From positions 1 through 42,012 of IMG/VR virus record IMGVR_UViG_3300034062_002801: a stretch of DNA of 42,012 nucleotides, one strand, 5' to 3'. Origin of the DNA: a virus. Positions 1 through 7,008 of the stretch are shown one piece after another; the stretch's first letter is position 1; each line of letters begins with the position of its first letter. Position numbers and translations under genes: made by a program. The notes under the pieces were generated by a model. The model was not told the origin of the DNA and did no database searches. It was given only the letters and a program-made list of their open reading frames with translations.

Positions 1-127
1 TTGTAGTCATCGGCCGGGTCGTCGCGCGATGCGGCCATCAGCGCGGCCGTGATAAAGCCCAGCATGTAGAACGCCCAGCACAACAGCAGGACCTGCCACC
101 AGCTCACAGCGTGAGCTCCAGCTGGCG
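1..127. repeat. Left copy of 127-bp terminal direct repeat
   Basis: Bases 1-127 are identical to 41886-42012. The stretch carries the start of a small minus-strand membrane gene and the 3' end of the Cro-like gene, so genes run across the junction. An exact 127-bp overlap is the size left by a k=127 de Bruijn assembly of a circular molecule, so I read it as an assembly overlap rather than a physical terminal repeat. Confidence 0.95.
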
Positions 128-433
128 CGCGTCGACGATCGGAAACTCCGAGACGACGGCCTTCTCACCCAGGCAGCGCTGCGCGAAGTCACACGCCCGG
201 CACGCCTCGCACAGGTCGGTGCGGTAGACCACCGGCAGCCGGCCCTTGCTGGCGCGCGCCATGAGCTTGGTCTCGCGCTCGATCGCTTGGGCCCGCTCGG
301 CACTCGCGTTGCGATGGCCGCCGGCCATCTGGTACAGCATGCCGCGAGAGGTGCCGATACGCTGCGCGAGCAGCTCCTGTTCTTCAACCGTGGCCGCGGC
401 CATCCAGTTGCGCATGGGGGTGATGGTTTTCAT
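104..433 (-). CDS. Cro-like HTH regulator with C-terminal cysteine cluster
   Basis: This 109-aa protein is probably the early repressor opposing the divergent CI-like gene. Residues 15-55 look like a YdaS/Cro-type helix-turn-helix (QRIGTSRGMLYQMAGG). The C-terminal half has C75, C78, C81 and C87 in a CxxCxxCx5C pattern that could hold zinc or an iron-sulfur cluster. I chose the ATG at 431-433 rather than an upstream ATG because a TAAAAT -10 box lies just 7 nt before it. That implies a leader of about 1 nt, and there is no Shine-Dalgarno. Its stop overlaps the GTG start of the next leftward gene. It is the first gene of the leftward early operon. The role as Cro is inferred from position and fold. 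Confidence 0.8.
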   Translation of the reverse strand: MKTITPMRNWMAAATVEEQELLAQRIGTSRGMLYQMAGGHRNASAERAQAIERETKLMARASKGRLPVVYRTDLCEACRACDFAQRCLGEKAVVSEFPIVDARQLELTL

Positions 434-440
434 GCGTCGT

Positions 441-490
441 ATTTTAGCAGTGTGTAAAGCTATTGCAGCAAGCTGCACCGACCTGCTACC
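441..490. promoter_or_regulatory. Divergent lysogeny-switch promoters and operator
   Basis: On the minus strand a -10 TAAAAT (446 to 441) serves the Cro-like gene. On the plus strand TTGCAG (463-468) and TGCTAC/GCTACC (484-490, spacer 15-16) serve the CI-like gene. A perfect dyad TGCAGC-AA-GCTGCA (464-477) lies between the two -10 boxes over the -35 region, and a TAGCAG half-site (445-450) overlaps the Cro -10. Predicted transcription starts are about 434 (minus) and 497 (plus), almost on the two start codons. The -35 of the Cro promoter is weak. Confidence 0.6.
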
Positions 491-500
491 CTGCCCGGCC

Positions 501-929
501 ATGAAGTCGGTCTACGACACCCGGCGCGCCAACCTGCGCACGCTCATCACCCAGTGGGGTGGCCCCACCTCGCTGTCGCGCAAGCTCGGCCACTCCAACG
601 GCTCCTACCTGGCACAGATCGCCGGGCCCCGGCCGTCGCGTGAGATCAGCGAGAAGGTGGCCCGCGAGATCGAGCACAAGCTCGGGCTGCCCATTGCCTG
701 GATGGACCAGGACCAGCCCGCCGGCGGCCAGCACCTGAACGACCAGGCCCTGACTGAGGTCGTCAAAGCGGTTGCCACCGTGCTCCGTGACGCCGGTCTC
801 AGACCGGACCCCGACACCTATGGGACGCTTGTGCAGTTGGCCTACGATCGAGCAAAACTGACAGGCCATATCGAAGAGTCCTACATTCAGAAACTCACAA
901 CGCTTGTTCGAGGGAGCGGCAAGTCATGA
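501..929 (+). CDS. CI-like HTH repressor without a cleavage domain
   Basis: The 142-aa protein has an XRE-type helix-turn-helix over about residues 8-60 (TSLSRKLGHSNGSYLAQI) followed by a helical tail of about 80 residues. It lacks an S24 LexA/CI autoprotease domain, so RecA-triggered self-cleavage is not expected. The start is the ATG at 501. A longer in-frame reading begins inside the opposite Cro gene and is rejected. No Shine-Dalgarno precedes the ATG, and the predicted transcript would have a leader of only a few nt, as in lambda cI made from PRM. It overlaps the next gene by 4 nt (ATGA), and the pair is closed by the terminator at 1109-1135. Likely the prophage repressor; the name rests on fold and position. 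Confidence 0.75.
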   Translation: MKSVYDTRRANLRTLITQWGGPTSLSRKLGHSNGSYLAQIAGPRPSREISEKVAREIEHKLGLPIAWMDQDQPAGGQHLNDQALTEVVKAVATVLRDAGLRPDPDTYGTLVQLAYDRAKLTGHIEESYIQKLTTLVRGSGKS

Positions 930-1087
930 CGAACGAAGAGATCAAGCAGCGCATTCAGTACCTGGTCGAGCACGGAGGCCTCTGGGATGACCCACTCGAC
1001 GACCTGCGCCGGCAGATCCGCCTGGCCATGGGCCTGGCCGCTGCGGGCCTGGTGCTGACCTGGGTGGCCATCGCCACGCTGCACTGA
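926..1087 (+). CDS. Small membrane protein coupled to the repressor
   Basis: A 53-aa ORF starts at the ATG overlapping the repressor stop (ATGA), so it should be translated by coupling. Residues 1-32 are charged and helical (MTNEEIKQRIQYLVEHGG), and residues 33-52 form one hydrophobic helix ending at the C-terminus (LAMGLAAAGLVLTWVAIATL), giving a tail-anchored topology. Being in the repressor transcript, it would be expressed in a lysogen. A role in superinfection exclusion or host envelope change is possible but unproven. No homologue recognised. Confidence 0.7.
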   Translation: MTNEEIKQRIQYLVEHGGLWDDPLDDLRRQIRLAMGLAAAGLVLTWVAIATLH

Positions 1088-1108
1088 TCCCGGCCCTGCG
1101 GCGGAAAG

Positions 1109-1135
1109 AAACCCCACGTTGCGGTGGGGTTTTTT
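1109..1135 (+). terminator. Intrinsic terminator of the repressor unit
   Basis: Stem ACCCCAC (1111-1117) and GTGGGGT (1124-1130), loop of 6 nt, followed by TTTTT at 1131-1135. Flanking AA/TT can extend the stem. It separates the repressor operon from the early promoter that follows 2 bp downstream. Confidence 0.9.
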
Positions 1136-1136
1136 G

Positions 1137-1165
1137 TTGTTGGGGGTTGTAGCAGTTGCTAAAAC
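1137..1165 (+). promoter_or_regulatory. Rightward early promoter with overlapping operator
   Basis: TTGTTG (1137-1142), 17-bp spacer, TAAAAC (1160-1165). The perfect dyad TAGCA-GT-TGCTA (1150-1161) overlaps the spacer and the -10. Related dyads occur at the other early promoters, so this is probably an operator of the CI- or Cro-like protein. The predicted start is near 1172, leaving a 139-nt leader before the first gene. Confidence 0.65.
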
Positions 1166-1182
1166 TTCTGTTAGACTCTGGC

Positions 1183-1287
1183 TGTCGGTTGTTGATCAAT
1201 AGCACAGAGTGAGTTGGGTAAGTCTTCTGGCCTCACGGCACTACAGAAGCACCGGCAAGATGGTTCCGGACTGATCAGCAACCGACA
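1183..1287 (+). ncRNA. Candidate structured leader RNA
   Basis: Bases 1183-1198 pair with 1272-1287 over 16 bp with one G-U wobble, closing a 73-nt interior. Inside are CTTCTG (1224-1229) with CAGAAG (1244-1249), and CCGG plus AA (1252-1258, one bulged C) with TTCCGG (1264-1269). GTGAG (1209-1213) can also pair with CTCAC (1232-1236), which would make a pseudoknot with the first hairpin. The element fills the leader between the early promoter and the first Shine-Dalgarno (AGGAG, 1300-1304). It has no ORF. Function unknown; antitermination or translation control would fit. Confidence 0.5.
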
Positions 1288-1310
1288 CCCGCAACAACCA
1301 GGAGATCAGC

Positions 1311-1529
1311 ATGGCAATTTACCTCTACGACGAGCAAGTTTCTGGCACCACTGCCGAGGTGCATTTCATCAATTGGTGCCTGCGTCTTGAAAACGAGCAT
1401 GAGCCGGTGGCGCACTGCGCCCTCGACGCATCGCGCGACTTCCAGGAAGGTGCCTACCGCTACAACATGGAAAAGCGCGCCATCCTCAAGCGCGCCGGCA
1501 TCGAGATCCGCGACGGCTACAAGGGGTAA
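1311..1529 (+). CDS. Small early protein, unknown
   Basis: This 72-aa protein starts MAIYLYDEQVSGTTAEVHF and has AGGAG 6 nt before the ATG. It is soluble-looking, of mixed charge, with a basic C-terminal part (EKRAILKRAGIEIRDGYKG). It is the first gene behind the structured leader, the usual place for a host-takeover or regulatory protein. No family recognised. Confidence 0.65.
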   Translation: MAIYLYDEQVSGTTAEVHFINWCLRLENEHEPVAHCALDASRDFQEGAYRYNMEKRAILKRAGIEIRDGYKG

Positions 1530-1532
1530 AGC

Positions 1533-1658
1533 ATGAAGCACGATCCTTTTGAGTTCTTCGCCCCTGACATGACCTGGATGCAGCGCGCCTGGCGCGTGGC
1601 CTTCCTGGTCGCGATCGTCATAGTCCTGCTGCTCGAGGTGCTGTTGTGGCGCCCGTGA
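1533..1658 (+). CDS. 41-aa single-pass membrane protein
   Basis: The ATG at 1533 follows AAGGGG (1521-1526). The product has a short polar N-terminus (MKHDPFEFFAPDMTWMQ) and a strong hydrophobic helix over about residues 21-38 (VAFLVAIVIVLLLEVLLW), ending RP. The next ORF overlaps it by 13 nt. No family recognised; the clear membrane helix and tight spacing support a real gene. Confidence 0.55.
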   Translation: MKHDPFEFFAPDMTWMQRAWRVAFLVAIVIVLLLEVLLWRP

Positions 1659-1774
1659 ACTGGCCCTTCCCGCCGCCCGGCGGGCCCATTCCCTGGACGC
1701 CCGCCCAGAAGCGAGCCTACGAAGAACAGCAACGCGCCAACCTCCCACCGGCGCCCTTTGGAGATCAATCATGA
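1646..1774 (+). CDS. Proline-rich 42-aa protein, unknown
   Basis: A GTG start at 1646 lies after a GAGGTG motif (1634-1639). The product is proline-rich at the start (PFPPPGGPIPWTPAQ) with a charged middle (KRAYEEQQRAN). Its stop overlaps the next ATG (ATGA at 1771-1774), which argues for translation. GTG at 1655 is an alternative start. Function unknown. Confidence 0.45.
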   Translation: MAPVNWPFPPPGGPIPWTPAQKRAYEEQQRANLPPAPFGDQS

Positions 1775-2109
1775 AATGGATTCCGCACCGCAATGACGGC
1801 GACCAGACCCCGATCGAGGCCCAGAAGTTCAAGCACTGGGTCGGCACCCAGGAGCACTGGTTTTGCGTGCATGCCAGCTTGGAGATGATCGGTCAGCTCA
1901 CTGTCAGTCACTGGAGCAGCGGTTACCGCGTGGCGCATGTTCCCGCGATGCTGCTGATCAGCTGCAACGGTGACGCCAAAGCCGCCGCCAGGCTGACCAT
2001 TACCAAACTGGTCGAAATGCACGGTGAAGGTTTGGTGCACCGCAAGCTGGCTAATGCTCCTGCCCGCAAAAAAGATTTACCCAAAGCTGTAGCAGCCGCT
2101 ACAATCTAA
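1771..2109 (+). CDS. Early protein, unknown
   Basis: The 112-aa protein starts MKWIPHRNDGDQTPIEAQ and is translationally coupled to the gene before it by a 4-nt overlap. It is rich in His and Trp in its first half and basic in the last 25 residues (RKLANAPARKKDLPK). The promoter for the downstream recombination genes lies inside its last 30 bases. No family recognised. Confidence 0.6.
   Translation: MKWIPHRNDGDQTPIEAQKFKHWVGTQEHWFCVHASLEMIGQLTVSHWSSGYRVAHVPAMLLISCNGDAKAAARLTITKLVEMHGEGLVHRKLANAPARKKDLPKAVAAATI
2077..2105 (+). promoter_or_regulatory. Internal early promoter with operator
   Basis: TTACCC (2077-2082; TTTACC with an 18-bp spacer), 17-bp spacer, TACAAT (2100-2105). The dyad TGTAGC-AGCC-GCTACA (2088-2103) overlaps the -10, the same arrangement as at 1150-1161. 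The predicted start near 2112 gives a short leader containing GAAAGGAAA before the GTG at 2145. Confidence 0.55.
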
Positions 2110-2144
2110 ATTCATCAACCGCTAAACCTCGAAAGGAAAGCACC

Positions 2145-2651
2145 GTGATCGCCATCACCCTCAACTTCAAGTCGATCGAGGCCGCCCGCCAGGCGCTGCT
2201 CGACATCCCTTCGTCCGCCCTAATCGAGGCGGCCGACGCCCCAAAGCCTGTGCAGGCCCCCGCGCCTGCGTCTGGCCCAGTTACTGCCAAGGCTGGCGCT
2301 GCGCCTGGGAAGACGGCCGCCGCAAAGACCCCCGCTGCCGCATCTGCGGAGACCGCACCAGCGGCGGAGACTGCTGCGACCGCACCCCAGGAGACCGTCG
2401 CTGAGGGAAAGCCTGCTGCGGCAGCCTCCGCACCGGCGACCCCCGCTGCGTCGACTGCCTCCTCGAGCGTGCCCGTCGAATATCCAGCGCTGCAGAAAGC
2501 CGTGTTCGCGCTCGCCGGCAAGAGCCGTGAGGCCGCTGCCGCGGTCGCTGCGAGCTTTGGCGTAAAGACGTTCAAGGAGCTGCCCGCCGACAAGTGGGGC
2601 GAGGCCCTGGGCGCGGTGCAGGAAAAGCTCGCGGAGCTGGAGAACGTCTGA
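2145..2651 (+). CDS. Ala/Pro-linker protein ahead of the nuclease, unknown
   Basis: 168 aa from a GTG start with a good Shine-Dalgarno (AAAGGAAA, 2132-2139). Residues 1-35 form a small folded segment (MIAITLNFKSIEAARQALL). Residues 40-105 are an Ala/Pro/Thr-rich, probably disordered linker. The last 55 residues are helical (LQKAVFALAGKSREAAAAV and on). The stop overlaps the next ATG (TGATG), and both neighbours act on DNA, so a partner of the nuclease or SSB is plausible. Function not known. Confidence 0.7.
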   Translation: MIAITLNFKSIEAARQALLDIPSSALIEAADAPKPVQAPAPASGPVTAKAGAAPGKTAAAKTPAAASAETAPAAETAATAPQETVAEGKPAAAASAPATPAASTASSSVPVEYPALQKAVFALAGKSREAAAAVAASFGVKTFKELPADKWGEALGAVQEKLAELENV

Positions 2652-3958
2652 TGAGCGCCGCTCACTCGTACTGGTCCGCCAGCAAGTTCGAGTCGATCAT
2701 GCTCTGCCCGGGCAAGATCGTGCTCGAGGACGGCGCGCCGGATAACACCAACGCCTACGCCGCCGAGGGCACCGCGGCGCACCAGGTGCTCACCTGGGCG
2801 TTGCAGGAAGACCGCCCGGCCTCGGCCTACATCGGCCGCCGCGTCTGGCTCGACAGCCGGGGCAAGCCCTGCGAGCCAGAGGACTACGAGTACGTCTACA
2901 CGGTCGACGACGACATGGCCGAGCACGTCCAGGTGTGCGTCGACTACGTGACCGACCTGCGCGGTGACGACGGTGTCGTGTTTGCCGACATCCGTGTCAA
3001 CTATTCGACATACCTGGACGTGTTCGAGGACACCGCCTGGGGCACCGCCGACGTCATCATCGCCCGCGGCGAGGAGCTGATCGTCGTCGACTTCAAGTAC
3101 GGCCGCGGGGTCGAGGTCGACGCCGAGGGCAACCCGCAGATGAGCCTGTACGGTCTCGGCGCGCTGCAGGCCTACCAGGGCCTGTGTGGTGACTTTAGCC
3201 GCGTGCGCCTGGCCATCAGCCAGCCCCGCTTGAAGCACGCGCCCAGCGAGTGGGACTGCAGCGTCGAGGAGCTCGAGGCCTGGGGCCGCAGCACTGCGCG
3301 CAGCGCGGTGCTCACCTGCATCACCGCCAAGAACACGTGTGAGCCCGGCGGCAGTGTGTGGGAGGAAACCTTCCTGCGCCCCGCCGAGAAGGCCTGCAAG
3401 TTCTGCAAGGCCAAGGCCACCTGCCCGGCGCTGCGCGCCGAGGTCTGGAACAGTGCACATGACGGCAGTGGCCCGGCCACCGCCGGTGACTTCGACGACC
3501 TGAGCGTGGCCGACCAGCAGCACATCCAGGTCTGCAACAACGATTGGATCGGCGCCGCGCTGTCCAAGGTCGACCTGATCGAGGACTGGTGCAAGGCAAT
3601 CCGCGCTGAGGCCGAGCGCCGCCTGCTGGCCGGCGACAACGTGCCTGGCTACAAGCTGGTGCAGGGCAAGAAAGGCAACCGCGCCTGGAGCAAGCCCGCC
3701 GACGTCGAGGCGCTGTTCAAGTCGATGCGCCTCAAAGAGTCCGAGATGTACGACTTCAAACTGATCAGCCCGGCGAGCGCCGAGAAGCTGGCCAAGGCCA
3801 AGGTCATCGGCCCGCGCCAGTGGCCCAAGGTGCAGGAGCTGATCACGCAATCCGACGGCAAAGCCCACGTGGCGCCCGCATCCGATTCACGCCCGGCCCT
3901 GGTGGTCACGCCGGTCGTTGATGATTTCACCGACGTGACCGCCGAAGAGCTCGCTTAA
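2651..3958 (+). CDS. DUF2800 RecB-like exonuclease
   Basis: This 435-aa protein matches my recollection of the DUF2800 phage family, PD-(D/E)XK nucleases related to the RecB/Cas4 fold. Visible are GTADVI near residue 135, then the catalytic stretch VVDFKYGRG near 148-156. Nearer the C-terminus is a Cys cluster (CKFCKAKATC) of the type that holds an iron-sulfur cluster in Cas4/AddB proteins. The ATG at 2651 is taken over an upstream in-frame start because it overlaps the previous stop. Directly before an SSB, it is probably the 5'-3' resecting exonuclease of a phage recombination or replication pair. Confidence 0.85.
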   Translation: MSAAHSYWSASKFESIMLCPGKIVLEDGAPDNTNAYAAEGTAAHQVLTWALQEDRPASAYIGRRVWLDSRGKPCEPEDYEYVYTVDDDMAEHVQVCVDYVTDLRGDDGVVFADIRVNYSTYLDVFEDTAWGTADVIIARGEELIVVDFKYGRGVEVDAEGNPQMSLYGLGALQAYQGLCGDFSRVRLAISQPRLKHAPSEWDCSVEELEAWGRSTARSAVLTCITAKNTCEPGGSVWEETFLRPAEKACKFCKAKATCPALRAEVWNSAHDGSGPATAGDFDDLSVADQQHIQVCNNDWIGAALSKVDLIEDWCKAIRAEAERRLLAGDNVPGYKLVQGKKGNRAWSKPADVEALFKSMRLKESEMYDFKLISPASAEKLAKAKVIGPRQWPKVQELITQSDGKAHVAPASDSRPALVVTPVVDDFTDVTAEELA

Positions 3959-3983
3959 TTCTCAACCCTGAAAGGACCTTACT

Positions 3984-4559
3984 ATGTCTACCAACCAACC
4001 CGCCGGCCGCATTCTGCTCAAGAACGTGCGCCTCGCCTTCCCCAACCTGTGGGAGCCCAACACTGTCAACGGCGAGGGCAAGCCCCGCTACAGCGCCTCG
4101 TTGCTGATGGGCCAAGACCACCCGCAAGTCGAAGAGATCAAGCGCAAGATCGAGGCGCTCGCCAAGGACAAATGGCGCGACAAGGCAGCCTCGATCCTGG
4201 CCGGCCTGTACAAGACCGACAAGGTCGCGCTGCACGACGGCGACACCAAGGCCCAGTACGACGGCTTTCCCGGCAACCTGTTCGTGGCCAGCGCCGCGCA
4301 GGAAAACGCAGCACCAACGGTCATCGATCGTGATCGCTCGCCCCTGAGCCAGCGCAGTGGCCGGCCCTACCCTGGGTGCTACGTCAACGCCAGCCTGGAG
4401 TTCTGGGCCCAGGACAACGGCTACGGCAAGCGCATCAACTGCACGCTGCGCGGCATCCAGTTCTACGCCGACGGCGACAGCTTCAGCGCCGGACGTCCTG
4501 CTGACTCCGACGAGTTCGACGACGTGAGCGCCGGTGCCGACGCCGAAGACTTCGCATAA
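3984..4559 (+). CDS. DUF2815 single-stranded DNA-binding protein
   Basis: This 191-aa protein resembles DUF2815, a T7 gp2.5-like SSB family. It begins with the usual RILLKNVRLAFPNLWEP and contains a conserved NASLEFWAQDNGYGKRINC stretch. It ends in an acidic tail (residues about 173-191, DEFDDVSAGADAEDFA), the part that in SSBs contacts polymerase and other replication proteins. AAAGGA lies upstream of the ATG. Its place between exonuclease and polymerase fits recombination and replication use. Confidence 0.85.
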   Translation: MSTNQPAGRILLKNVRLAFPNLWEPNTVNGEGKPRYSASLLMGQDHPQVEEIKRKIEALAKDKWRDKAASILAGLYKTDKVALHDGDTKAQYDGFPGNLFVASAAQENAAPTVIDRDRSPLSQRSGRPYPGCYVNASLEFWAQDNGYGKRINCTLRGIQFYADGDSFSAGRPADSDEFDDVSAGADAEDFA

Positions 4560-4564
4560 CGCGG

Positions 4565-4674
4565 GGGGCCCACTTCTCCCGCTGGGTTGACCGCCCGGCA
4601 ACAAGGCCAGATGGCTAATCAAGCTGCTCCCGTCCCCTGTTCGGCGGCTTGAGGTGCGTACACCGGTGGGCCCG
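4565..4674 (+). ncRNA. Candidate structured RNA before the polymerase gene
   Basis: This 187-nt gap has no supported ORF but contains nested stems. The outer helix is GGGCCCAC (4566-4573) with GTGGGCCC (4666-4673). Hairpin GCTGGG (4581-4586) pairs with CCCGGC (4594-4599), with one wobble. A small GCC-AGAT-GGC hairpin lies at 4606-4615. Hairpin 4619-4628 pairs with 4643-4652 over 10 bp with two wobbles. The layout is a multibranch junction followed by a terminator (4709-4733). It does not fit a tRNA. It could be an attenuator controlling polymerase or a separate small RNA. Confidence 0.5.
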
Positions 4675-4708
4675 TAACCATGGAGCCGGCAATGTGGCAA
4701 AGGTCTGA

Positions 4709-4733
4709 CACCCCGGAAAGACGGGGCCTTTTT
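4709..4733 (+). terminator. Terminator or attenuator upstream of the polymerase
   Basis: CCCCG (4711-4715), 6-nt loop, CGGGG (4722-4726), then CC and TTTTT (4729-4733). It follows the structured element and precedes the polymerase ATG by 13 nt. It would end or attenuate the early transcript here unless bypassed. Confidence 0.6.
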
Positions 4734-4746
4734 ACGAAAGCGTGCG

Positions 4747-6834
4747 ATGCCCATCCTCTGGTTTGACTGCGAAACGTACAGCGAATGCGACCTCAAGACC
4801 GCAGGCACGCACCGCTACGCCGAGCACCCCAGCACCGAGATCACCGTGGCCCAGTGGGCCGTCGACGACGCCGAGCCGGTGGTCGTTGACTGCACAGCGC
4901 AGCGCAAGCCACGCATGCCCCCCGACCTCCTGCAAGGCCTGCTGCTCAATCACAACATCACGATCGTGGCGCACAACAGCATGTTCGACCGCACCCTGCT
5001 GCGCCACTGCTGGGGCATCAACGTGCCCGTGGAGCGCTGGCAGGACACGATGATCAAGGCGATGAGCCACGGCCTGCCTGGAGGCCTCGACAAGATCGGG
5101 CAGATCGTTGGCCTCGACGCCGACCAGGCCAAGGACAAGCGCGGCCGGGATCTCATCCAACTGTTCTGCAAGCCGCGCCCCAAAAACTCTACGCTGCGCC
5201 GGGCCACGCGCGAGACGCACCCCAAGGAGTGGGCCGAGTTTCTCGAGTACAGTCGCCAGGACATCGTCGCCATGCGCGCGATCGACCAGCGTCTGCCGGT
5301 CTGGAACTACGGCACCGGCCATGCCGAGCTCGCGCTGTGGCACCTCGACCAGCGCATCAACGATCGCGGCGTGGCCGTCGACGTTGAGCTGGCCGAGGCC
5401 GCCATCGACGCGGTGGCGCGCGAGCAAAAGCGACTGAAGGCCGAGGTTCAGGAAGCCACCGACGGCCTGGTGCACAGCGCCAGCAAGCGCGACCAGCTGC
5501 TCGCCTTCATCTGCACCGAGTACGGCGTCGACCTGCCCGACATGAAGGCCGACACGCTGCGCCGCCGGGTTGAAGACCCCAACCTGCCCGAGGGCGTGCG
5601 CCTGCTGCTGGCGCTGCGCCTGGAGTCAACCAAGACCAGCACCGCCAAGTACAAGGCCCTGGTCAACGCGACCAGCGCCGACGGTCGCCTGCGCAACACG
5701 CTGCAGTTTGCCGGCGCGCAGCGCACCGCCCGCTGGGCCGGCCGCATCTTCCAGCCGCAAAACATGCCCAGGCCTGACATGAAGCAGGATCAGATCGACG
5801 AGGGCATCGACGCGCTGAAAGCAGGCTGCGCCGAACTGTTCTTCAGCAACACCATGCGCCTGACCGCCAACACCGTGCGCGGCTGCATCGTGGCGCCGCC
5901 CGGCAAGAAGCTGGTCATCGCCGACCTGTCCAACATCGAGGGCCGAGGCTTGGCCTTCCTGGCCGGCGAGCGCTGGAAGCTCAAGGCCTTTGCCGACTTC
6001 GACGCCGGCGTGGGCGAGGATCTTTACAAGGTGGCCTACGGTCGCAGCTTCAACATCGACCCCAAGGAAGCCACCGGCCAGAAGCGCCAGATCGGCAAGG
6101 TGATGGAGCTCGGTTTAGGGTACGAGGGCGGCGTCGCTGCGTTCCTGACTTTTGCTGCCGTGTATCAGATGGACCTCGAGGACCTGGCCAAAGCCGTGTG
6201 GGCCACCGCCAGCCACGAGGCGCTCGAGAACGCCCAGGGTATGTGGGGTTGGGCCAAGAAAAAGAAGCGCACGCTGGGCCTGACCATGGAGGTCTACGTC
6301 GCCTGCGAGGTGCTCAAGACCGCCTGGCGCGAGGCGCACGCCAACACCCGCGCGCTGTGGGCCGCCGCCGCGGAGGCCGTGCGCCTGGCCATCAAGAACC
6401 CGGGCGAGTCGTTCCCGATCGGCCAGCACCTGAAGGCGCGCCGCGATGGCGCCTGGCTGCGTCTGCGCCTGCCCTCGGGCCGCTACCTTTGCTACATCAA
6501 CCCCGACGTCGACGACGAGGGGCAGATCACCTACTTCGGCGTGAACCAGTACACCCGGCAATGGGGCCGCATCAAAACCTACGGCGGCAAGCTGGTGGAG
6601 AACGCGACGCAAGCCTTCGCCCGCGATGTACTGGCCTACAACATGCCCGCGATCGAGCAGGCCGGCTACGAGATCGTGCTCTCGGTGCACGACGAGCTGC
6701 TCACCGAAACGCCCGACGAGCCAGGCTACAACGTCGATCGGCTCGCCGGGATGATGGCCACCGCGCCCGCCTGGGCGCAGGGCATTCCGCTGGCTGCGGC
6801 CGGCTTTGAAACCACGCGGTATCGCAAGGATTAA
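4747..6834 (+). CDS. Family A DNA polymerase
   Basis: This 695-aa protein is the replicative polymerase. The N-terminus is a DnaQ-type 3'-5' exonuclease: D7 and E9 in WFDCETYSE, then AHNSMFDR, then YSRQDIVAM. Polymerase motif A is ADLSNIEGR (Asp about 393). Motif B is KRQIGKVMELGLGYEGG (about 446-462). Motif C is SVHDELL (HDE 648-650). There is no 5'-nuclease domain. The B motif has Leu-Gly-Leu-Gly-Tyr in place of the usual Phe-Gly-x-x-Tyr. The Shine-Dalgarno is weak (GAAAG). The primase-helicase it must work with lies in the opposite, leftward operon. Confidence 0.95.
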   Translation: MPILWFDCETYSECDLKTAGTHRYAEHPSTEITVAQWAVDDAEPVVVDCTAQRKPRMPPDLLQGLLLNHNITIVAHNSMFDRTLLRHCWGINVPVERWQDTMIKAMSHGLPGGLDKIGQIVGLDADQAKDKRGRDLIQLFCKPRPKNSTLRRATRETHPKEWAEFLEYSRQDIVAMRAIDQRLPVWNYGTGHAELALWHLDQRINDRGVAVDVELAEAAIDAVAREQKRLKAEVQEATDGLVHSASKRDQLLAFICTEYGVDLPDMKADTLRRRVEDPNLPEGVRLLLALRLESTKTSTAKYKALVNATSADGRLRNTLQFAGAQRTARWAGRIFQPQNMPRPDMKQDQIDEGIDALKAGCAELFFSNTMRLTANTVRGCIVAPPGKKLVIADLSNIEGRGLAFLAGERWKLKAFADFDAGVGEDLYKVAYGRSFNIDPKEATGQKRQIGKVMELGLGYEGGVAAFLTFAAVYQMDLEDLAKAVWATASHEALENAQGMWGWAKKKKRTLGLTMEVYVACEVLKTAWREAHANTRALWAAAAEAVRLAIKNPGESFPIGQHLKARRDGAWLRLRLPSGRYLCYINPDVDDEGQITYFGVNQYTRQWGRIKTYGGKLVENATQAFARDVLAYNMPAIEQAGYEIVLSVHDELLTETPDEPGYNVDRLAGMMATAPAWAQGIPLAAAGFETTRYRKD

Positions 6835-6852
6835 CTCACCGAAAGGACTCAC

Positions 6853-7008
6853 ATGAAGGTCACCGTACTGCGCCACGTGCGCCAGCTGTTCAACGTCCCT
6901 TACGTGCCGGCAAGCACCAACCGTCACAACCAGCGCCAGTGGGTGCGCAGCGTGCGCCAGCTCGGCGACAAGTGGCTGCTGGCCAAGAAAGTGGAGCGCA
7001 AGGCATGA
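6853..7008 (+). CDS. Basic 51-aa protein, unknown
   Basis: ATG at 6853 with GAAAGGA upstream. The product is strongly basic (MKVTVLRHVRQLFNVPYV, then NRHNQRQWVRSVRQ, ending KKVERKA), which suggests nucleic-acid binding. The stop overlaps the next ATG by 4 nt. No family recognised. Confidence 0.6.
   Translation: MKVTVLRHVRQLFNVPYVPASTNRHNQRQWVRSVRQLGDKWLLAKKVERKA

Noticed and set aside
1-127. True direct terminal repeat as in T7
   Set aside because: T7-type repeats are usually longer and unrelated to k-mer size, and exactly 127 bp matches an assembler setting; read depth could overturn this.
2099-3868. Long minus-strand ORF of 589 aa opposite the DUF2800 nuclease
   Set aside because: It is the codon-position shadow of the real gene in high-GC DNA; no domain, and it lies against the rightward operon.
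4565-4674. tRNA or tmRNA
   Set aside because: Stem lengths, missing T-loop consensus and no CCA-ready acceptor rule out a tRNA; no other tRNA-like cloverleaf was noticed.
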